Source: Clostridia bacterium
GTDB taxonomy: Bacteria > Bacillota > Clostridia > Peptostreptococcales > Anaerovoracaceae
Length of the DNA: 52,496 nt
Assembly (NCBI GenBank): GCA_024689085.1
Contig: JAILDT010000020.1
Span: 1-52,496 of the forward strand
Direction: 5' to 3'
The notes below the pieces were generated by a model. The model was given only the letters and a program-made list of their open reading frames with translations, was not told where the DNA came from and made no database searches. Positions 47,524 to 52,496 of this stretch are shown in pieces (position 1 is the stretch's first letter; every line of letters starts with the position of its first letter). The position numbers were made by a program, and so were the translations under genes.

Positions 47524-47693
47524 GTTTTTGCAAATAATCCTTTTATAAAAGTAGAATACCTTGTCTGGAAAGCTATTTGAAATATATATATTATTGTATG
47601 TATCATACTTTTTTCATATACCTCAACAGGCCGCATCATGTAGGTTTCCCAGGGGCGGTATGGTACAATAATGTGGTAAAAGGAGAAATAATT

Positions 47694-49109
47694 ATGAACG
47701 ACAGATACGAATCACCACTGGCCTCGCGTTACGCGTCCGACTACATGCTGAAGCTGTTCTCAAGCGATACGAGATATCAGACCTGGAGAAAGCTCTGGAC
47801 TGCACTCGCGAGGGAGGAGATGCGTCTGGGACTTCCAATCACTGAAGAACAGGTGAACGAGCTCGCGCAGCACACCCGCGATATCGACTACGAGTGCGTC
47901 CGGCAGCGGGAAAAGGAAGTCCGCCACGATGTAATGGCTCACGTGTACGCCTACGGCAAGGCGGCCCCATCCGCCGCCGGCATCATCCATCTCGGCGCGA
48001 CCAGCTGCTATGTCACCGACAACGCCGACCTGGTCATCTACCGGGACGCTCTCGTCTACATCCGACGTCAGCTGCTGGGCGTCATTGCCAATCTGGCCGC
48101 TTTTGCCGATCAGTACAAAGGCATGCCGGCTCTTGGGTACACCCATTACCAGCCAGCACAGCTCGTCACCGTCGGCAAGCGGGCGACGCTGTGGATCCAG
48201 GATCTGGTCAGCGACCTCACGGAAATCGACTTTGTGCTCGAAAATCTGAAGTTCCTCGGATGCCGCGGCACAACGGGAACAGAGGCGAGCTTCATGGATC
48301 TGTTCGAAGGTGATGAAGATAAAATAGACGAAATGAATCAGGCGATCGCTGCCGCCTTCGGTTTCGATCAGTGCTATGATGTCTGCGGACAGACCTACCC
48401 GCGCAAGACCGACGTCAGGATCCTGAACGCCCTGTCGTCTGTGGCGCAGAGCTGTTACCGCATGGCAAACGACATCCGTCTGCTGCAGCACGACCGGCAG
48501 GTCGAAGAGCCATTCGAAAAGGATCAGATTGGATCCTCCGCTATGGCCTACAAACGCAACCCAATGCGGTGCGAGAGAATATGCTCCCTGGCGCGGTATC
48601 TCATGACAGATGCTGCAAACGCCTCAGCCACCGCTTCCGTTCAGTGGCTGGAGCGGACGCTGGATGACTCCGCCAACCGGCGCATTTCCATGCCGGAGGG
48701 ATTCCTCTGTGCTGATGCGATCCTGCGTCTGGCACAGAACGTCACCAACGGTCTGCACGTCAACGAGCAGATGGTGGCAAAGGCAGTCAACGAATATCTG
48801 CCGTTTATGGCAACGGAGAATCTGCTCATGGAGGCGGTCAAAAGAGGCGGCGACAGACAGAAGCTGCATGAGGTCATCCGTCAGGCTTCCATGGAGGCGA
48901 CGGCGAAGATGAAGGCGGGCGAAGACTGCGACCTGCTTGCTCGGCTTGCCGCCGAGCCGCAGTTTGCCCTCTCGGAAGAGGAAATCCATGAAATTATGCG
49001 ACCGGAGCTTTATATCGGCAGATGCGCTAAGCAGGTGGACCGCTACCTCGCCGAAATCAAGCCGCTGATCGAAGGCGTCAGTGCAGAATCATCAGATATT
49101 GAGATATAA
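47694..49109 (+). CDS. purB: Adenylosuccinate lyase
   Basis: GSSAMAYKRNPMRCERI signature, HLGATSCYVTDNADL; SD AAAGGAG upstream of ATG 47694. Confidence 0.95.
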   Translation: MNDRYESPLASRYASDYMLKLFSSDTRYQTWRKLWTALAREEMRLGLPITEEQVNELAQHTRDIDYECVRQREKEVRHDVMAHVYAYGKAAPSAAGIIHLGATSCYVTDNADLVIYRDALVYIRRQLLGVIANLAAFADQYKGMPALGYTHYQPAQLVTVGKRATLWIQDLVSDLTEIDFVLENLKFLGCRGTTGTEASFMDLFEGDEDKIDEMNQAIAAAFGFDQCYDVCGQTYPRKTDVRILNALSSVAQSCYRMANDIRLLQHDRQVEEPFEKDQIGSSAMAYKRNPMRCERICSLARYLMTDAANASATASVQWLERTLDDSANRRISMPEGFLCADAILRLAQNVTNGLHVNEQMVAKAVNEYLPFMATENLLMEAVKRGGDRQKLHEVIRQASMEATAKMKAGEDCDLLARLAAEPQFALSEEEIHEIMRPELYIGRCAKQVDRYLAEIKPLIEGVSAESSDIEI

Positions 49110-49129
49110 GAAGAAGGAAGAGGTTTGAA

Positions 49130-49843
49130 ATGAACAAAGGTGCTCAGTTATACGAAGGAAAAGCGAAGAAAGTTTTTGCGACAGACGATCCGCAGCTGCT
49201 CATCGTATCCTACAAAGATGATGCGACTGCTTTCAACGGTCTGAAGCACGGCACCATCGAGGGCAAAGGCGTCATCAACAACAGGATGAGCAATGCGCTG
49301 ATGCACTATCTCGAGAAAAAAGGAATTCCGACCCACTATGTGGAAGAACTCTCAGACCGTGATACGGTGGTCAAGAAAGTCGAAATCGTGCCTCTCGAGG
49401 TCATCATCCGGAATATCTCCGCAGGTTCTTTTGCCAAAAGATACGGCGTGAAAGAAGGCATCGTCTTCGATTCACCGACCATCGAGTTCTCCTACAAAAA
49501 CGATGAACTTGGCGATCCCCTGATCAACGATTACCACGCCATGGCCCTGAAACTTGCCACTCCTGAAGAAATTGAGGACATAAAAAAATACGCCTTTCAG
49601 ATCAATGATGAACTGAAGGCGTTCTGGAAGTCCTGCGGTGTGACACTTGTGGATTTCAAGCTGGAGTTCGGCAGAGTCGCAGACGGCAGCATCGTCCTGG
49701 CGGACGAGATCAGTCCGGACACTTGCCGGCTCTGGGATAGCAAAACCGGCGAGAAGCTGGATAAGGATCGTTTCCGCAGAGATCTGAGCGGCGTGGAAGA
49801 CGCCTACCAGGAAGTCATGCGGCGGTTGGAAGAAAAAATATAA
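49130..49843 (+). CDS. purC: Phosphoribosylaminoimidazole-succinocarboxamide synthase
   Basis: LYEGKAKKVFAT, EVIIRNISAGSFAKRYG, VDFKLEFGR, LADEISPDTCRLWD. Confidence 0.97.
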   Translation: MNKGAQLYEGKAKKVFATDDPQLLIVSYKDDATAFNGLKHGTIEGKGVINNRMSNALMHYLEKKGIPTHYVEELSDRDTVVKKVEIVPLEVIIRNISAGSFAKRYGVKEGIVFDSPTIEFSYKNDELGDPLINDYHAMALKLATPEEIEDIKKYAFQINDELKAFWKSCGVTLVDFKLEFGRVADGSIVLADEISPDTCRLWDSKTGEKLDKDRFRRDLSGVEDAYQEVMRRLEEKI

Positions 49844-49861
49844 GACCCCGGGAAGGGGTCT
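49844..49861. terminator. Short hairpin between convergent purC and ilvE
   Basis: AGACCCC-gggaa-GGGGTCT; no clear U-tract on either strand. Confidence 0.4.
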
Positions 49862-49867
49862 CATCGA

Positions 49868-50950
49868 TCAAATCGTAACGATCCAGTCACCCATGATGTC
49901 AGGTAGTTTTCCTATCTGCATTCCATAAAGTGTATCGTACAGGCGTTGGCTGACGTCACCGACGACTTCGTTGTTGATGACATAGTCTTCGCCTTTATAA
50001 TTCAGTACGCCGATCGGAGAAATGACACATGCCGTTCCGGTTGCCCACGCTTCTTTCAGGGTACCGTCCTTGATTGCTTCAAAGACTTCCTCCAGCGCGA
50101 TTCGTCTCTCTTCAACTTTCATCCCCCATTTGCGCAGCAACTGAATCGTGCTGTCACGTGTGACGCCGGGCAGAATCGATCCTGTCAGTTCCGGTGTTAC
50201 GACGGTGTCACCGATCCGGAAGAACGCGTTGGACGTGCCGACTTCCTCCACGTAACGGCGTTCCTTCGCATCCAGCCACAAAACCTCCTCGCAGCCGAAC
50301 TCGTGGGCTTTGTAGGACGCGATCATTCCGCAGGCATAGTTGCCTCCGCATTTCGCGAATCCTGTGCCTCCGACTGCTGCACGGATGTATTCCTCTTCCA
50401 CAAGAATGCGGCTTCCGTGGAGCTTGGTTTCATTTCCCTGATAATAGGCCCCCACAGCGCAAAGGATAATGATGAACCAGTACCTCTTAGCAGGAAGGAC
50501 GGAAAAGCTCACTTCAGGAGACAGAATGAACGGCCTGATGTACAGGGATGTTCCCGGACTAGTCGGCGTCCAGTCTTCATCTACCTTGACGATTGCTTTC
50601 ACAGCCGCGAGAAACAGATCCTCATCCATGGCAGGGATACACATTCTCTCGTTGGTTCTGTTCAGGCGCTTTGCGTTCATGTCCGGACGGAACAGGTTCA
50701 GCGTTCCCTCAGGATTCCGATAAGCTTTCAGTCCCTCGAACATCATCTGCCCGTAATGCAACGTTGTGGCGCCCGGATCAAAGTAGATCGGTCCGTAAGG
50801 AACGATGCGGCCGTCATGCCAGCCCTGTCCTTCGTCATACTCCATGAGAAACATGTGGTCAGTAAAATACTTACCAAATCCCAGGGACGATTCGTCTGTT
50901 GGTTTTGGCTTTGGATGTTCGTTTCTGGTTACAGGAAAAGTGTATTCCAT
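49868..50950 (-). CDS. ilvE: Branched-chain amino acid aminotransferase
   Basis: YGQMMFEGLKAYRNPEGTLNLFRPDMNAKRLNRTNERMCIP; EVGTSNAFFRIGDTVVTPELTGSILPGVTRDS. Confidence 0.95.
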   Translation of the reverse strand: MEYTFPVTRNEHPKPKPTDESSLGFGKYFTDHMFLMEYDEGQGWHDGRIVPYGPIYFDPGATTLHYGQMMFEGLKAYRNPEGTLNLFRPDMNAKRLNRTNERMCIPAMDEDLFLAAVKAIVKVDEDWTPTSPGTSLYIRPFILSPEVSFSVLPAKRYWFIIILCAVGAYYQGNETKLHGSRILVEEEYIRAAVGGTGFAKCGGNYACGMIASYKAHEFGCEEVLWLDAKERRYVEEVGTSNAFFRIGDTVVTPELTGSILPGVTRDSTIQLLRKWGMKVEERRIALEEVFEAIKDGTLKEAWATGTACVISPIGVLNYKGEDYVINNEVVGDVSQRLYDTLYGMQIGKLPDIMGDWIVTI

Positions 50951-51087
50951 GTGCGTCTCCTCTTTCATTTGTATAAACTGTTCTATCTCATCTCTTGATG
51001 TACCAAACCGCTCTACCGCAATTGTACGTCAATTGTTTTTGCATGTAAATAACATAATGCCTCTAGCAGCCCTTAACCGGTTTTCGG

Positions 51088-51441
51088 CTACAATAATCCC
51101 GCTTTTGCACCTATTTCCTGTTTCAATAACGGAACATCCTTTTCAACGATTTCCCATATAATCTTATTATTTACTCTGACATATCCATGAGCAATCACAT
51201 TCCTGGTTCCATAAATCTCGTGCCATGGTACAGTATTCATAATCTCCTTGCAGTTGTCTGAAAGACGATTTGTCGCTTCACCTATCTGAAATACATTCAT
51301 CAAAACCGCATCCCTGTAATCCTCATCCAGATTAAACTGTTCAAATGTATTTCCAAAGCGTTCAATAATGCTCATAATTCGGTCGCAGTAATCAAGAATT
51401 GCTGCCAGATTATCCATATCCCTATCACTGATTTTTCTCAT
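51088..51441 (-). CDS. HepT-like (DUF86) putative toxin
   Basis: RNVIAHGYVRV (R-x4-H-type HEPN motif) and small alpha-helical protein downstream of a MNT-type nucleotidyltransferase. Confidence 0.88.
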   Translation of the reverse strand: MRKISDRDMDNLAAILDYCDRIMSIIERFGNTFEQFNLDEDYRDAVLMNVFQIGEATNRLSDNCKEIMNTVPWHEIYGTRNVIAHGYVRVNNKIIWEIVEKDVPLLKQEIGAKAGLL

Positions 51442-51922
51442 ATACAGTCACATAATCCTTTTCTATATGCTCAATCAATCTTTTTGCTGCACGGGTATTA
51501 TCTGCATGAAGCGCATCTGCCATAACAAGATCCACGTTTTTCCCAAAGGCACTCCTGATACCTCCCTCTAAAGCGAGATATTCTTTCATATCCCGGATGC
51601 TGTCACACTCGATCAGAAGATCGATATCACTGTCTTCAGTCGCCTCTCCTCGGGCATAGGACCCAAACAAGATGGCTTTTTTTATCCCATATTTTTTTGC
51701 AATCGGCAGTATCAGCAGCCTTATAGCCTCAATTGACAATACTGATTCATTACCGCAGATGTTATCTCTTATCAGGTTTTTGATATACCCCTGTTTATTT
51801 CCCACTTCATCCAGCTTCGCCAGAATATCCGCATCATTGGTCATATTGAACTTAAACATTATCGATTTGGTATGATTTCTGTCATACTTTGCGGATGCCT
51901 TTCGTTGTGCTTCTGTAACCAT
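51425..51922 (-). CDS. MntA-like minimal nucleotidyltransferase (putative antitoxin) with N-terminal ribbon-helix-helix-like domain
   Basis: AILFGSYARGEATEDSDIDLLIE (GSx10DxD); N-terminus AKYDRNHTKSIMFKFNMTNDADILAKLDEVGNKQGYIKNLIRDNI resembles Arc/MetJ-type RHH proteins. SD AGGAGGG before ATG 51922. Confidence 0.85.
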   Translation of the reverse strand: MVTEAQRKASAKYDRNHTKSIMFKFNMTNDADILAKLDEVGNKQGYIKNLIRDNICGNESVLSIEAIRLLILPIAKKYGIKKAILFGSYARGEATEDSDIDLLIECDSIRDMKEYLALEGGIRSAFGKNVDLVMADALHADNTRAAKRLIEHIEKDYVTVYEKNQ

Positions 51923-51938
51923 ACATAATCCCTCCTGC

Positions 51939-51960
51939 AATATAAGTATATACTTATATT
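51939..51960. repeat. Perfect 22-bp palindrome, candidate operator
   Basis: AATATAAGTATATACTTATATT, perfectly self-complementary. Confidence 0.85.
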
Positions 51961-51973
51961 TCTATTTGGTCAA
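51945..51973 (-). promoter_or_regulatory. Candidate promoter of the nucleotidyltransferase-HepT operon
   Basis: Minus strand TTGACC (51973-51968) - 17 nt - TATACT (51950-51945); overlapped by the palindrome. Confidence 0.65.
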
Positions 51974-52022
51974 CATTGATAACAGCTTTATCAATTCACA
52001 CAGTCGAAAAACAGAAGTCCAT

Positions 52023-52394
52023 TTAATGAATATTCCCACATAAGTGGCAGATAAATGACGGATCATATAAATCGCCGTAATCACCGTACTTGTAATACCA
52101 TCGATATGCCGCTTCAATATTGTCCATGTCGTCTATATAAGGGATGTCGTTATTTGCGCACCACTCTTTCACCACATTGGCGGCTTCTTCATCAGTCATT
52201 CCGGGACACTCAGGCATTAATACATAATCATCGGAATCATTGTATTCCTTTCGAAGTTCTTCATTGTAATCCGGCCACTCTGGTGTTCTTGCCACACTTC
52301 TGAAGTGTCTCCCGCTTTTACACAAATAGTAATCATGCGAGGGTTTGTAGTCTTTACAGTTAACCACAAGAATGCTTAAGTTAACAGGTTTCAT
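52023..52394 (-). CDS. Hypothetical protein (~123 aa), Cys/Trp/Tyr-rich
   Basis: ATG 52394 with SD AAAGGAG upstream and consensus promoter; no family recognised (ends SFICHLCGNIH). Confidence 0.75.
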   Translation of the reverse strand: MKPVNLSILVVNCKDYKPSHDYYLCKSGRHFRSVARTPEWPDYNEELRKEYNDSDDYVLMPECPGMTDEEAANVVKEWCANNDIPYIDDMDNIEAAYRWYYKYGDYGDLYDPSFICHLCGNIH

Positions 52395-52419
52395 TTCATT
52401 GATCTCCTTTCCCAATATA

Positions 52420-52448
52420 AATAGCGCAGACTAAACGTCTGCGCTATT
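52420..52448. promoter_or_regulatory. 12-bp perfect stem-loop at the predicted 5' end of the transcript
   Basis: AATAGCGCAGAC-taaac-GTCTGCGCTATT. Confidence 0.7.
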
Positions 52449-52474
52449 ATACCATTTGTTTACATTTCTGTCAA
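52446..52474 (-). promoter_or_regulatory. Perfect-consensus sigma-A promoter
   Basis: Minus strand TTGACA (52474-52469) - 17 nt - TATAAT (52451-52446), with TG in the extended -10 region (ATGGTATAAT). Confidence 0.85.
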
Positions 52475-52496
52475 TTAAACCCTACTCCCACTCTTC

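Noticed and set aside
1-52496. CRISPR arrays, IS elements, prophage genes, rRNA or tRNA genes
   Set aside because: No regularly spaced repeats, transposase or integrase motifs, or tRNA/rRNA-like segments noticed; intergenic regions are mostly too short.

Overview
Compact, gene-dense chromosomal segment of an anaerobic Bacillota (Clostridia-like; inferred from gene content). I see about 43 protein-coding genes, no rRNA, tRNA, CRISPR array or transposon. Main blocks: (1) 3' end of proA, then a tightly overlapping five-gene [FeFe]-hydrogenase operon: a NuoF-type [4Fe-4S]/GltD-like flavoprotein fusion, hydA, and hydG-hydE-hydF. (2) Macro-domain protein, amidohydrolase, and an unusual double-aminotransferase fusion coupled to a YgjV-like membrane protein. 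(3) Peptide, amino-acid and CoA metabolism genes. (4) mutY and an ECF-type Ni/Co transporter (cbiM/nikMN-Q-O) with a striking promoter/hairpin arrangement at its start. (5) PPi-type phosphofructokinase, PfkB kinase, cysteine desulfidase-like protein, MATE and APC transporters. (6) A long minus-strand run: LysR, guaA, pyrG, malic enzyme, fumarase alpha and beta, a ~1,600-aa multidomain protein (HD + repeat region + NadD-like nucleotidyltransferase + possible acyltransferase-like and PRTase-like regions), a divergent LDH/MDH-like protein and a flavodoxin-like protein. (7) purA, purB, purC, ilvE. (8) A HepT/MntA-like toxin-antitoxin pair whose nucleotidyltransferase carries an N-terminal ribbon-helix-helix-like domain and whose promoter is covered by a perfect palindrome. 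The best candidates for undescribed biology are the giant protein with its two downstream partners, the K-to-P pseudo-aminotransferase fusion, the read-through-insulating hairpin at cbiM, and the RHH-MntA/HepT module. All assignments come from motif recognition by eye; no database search was run.
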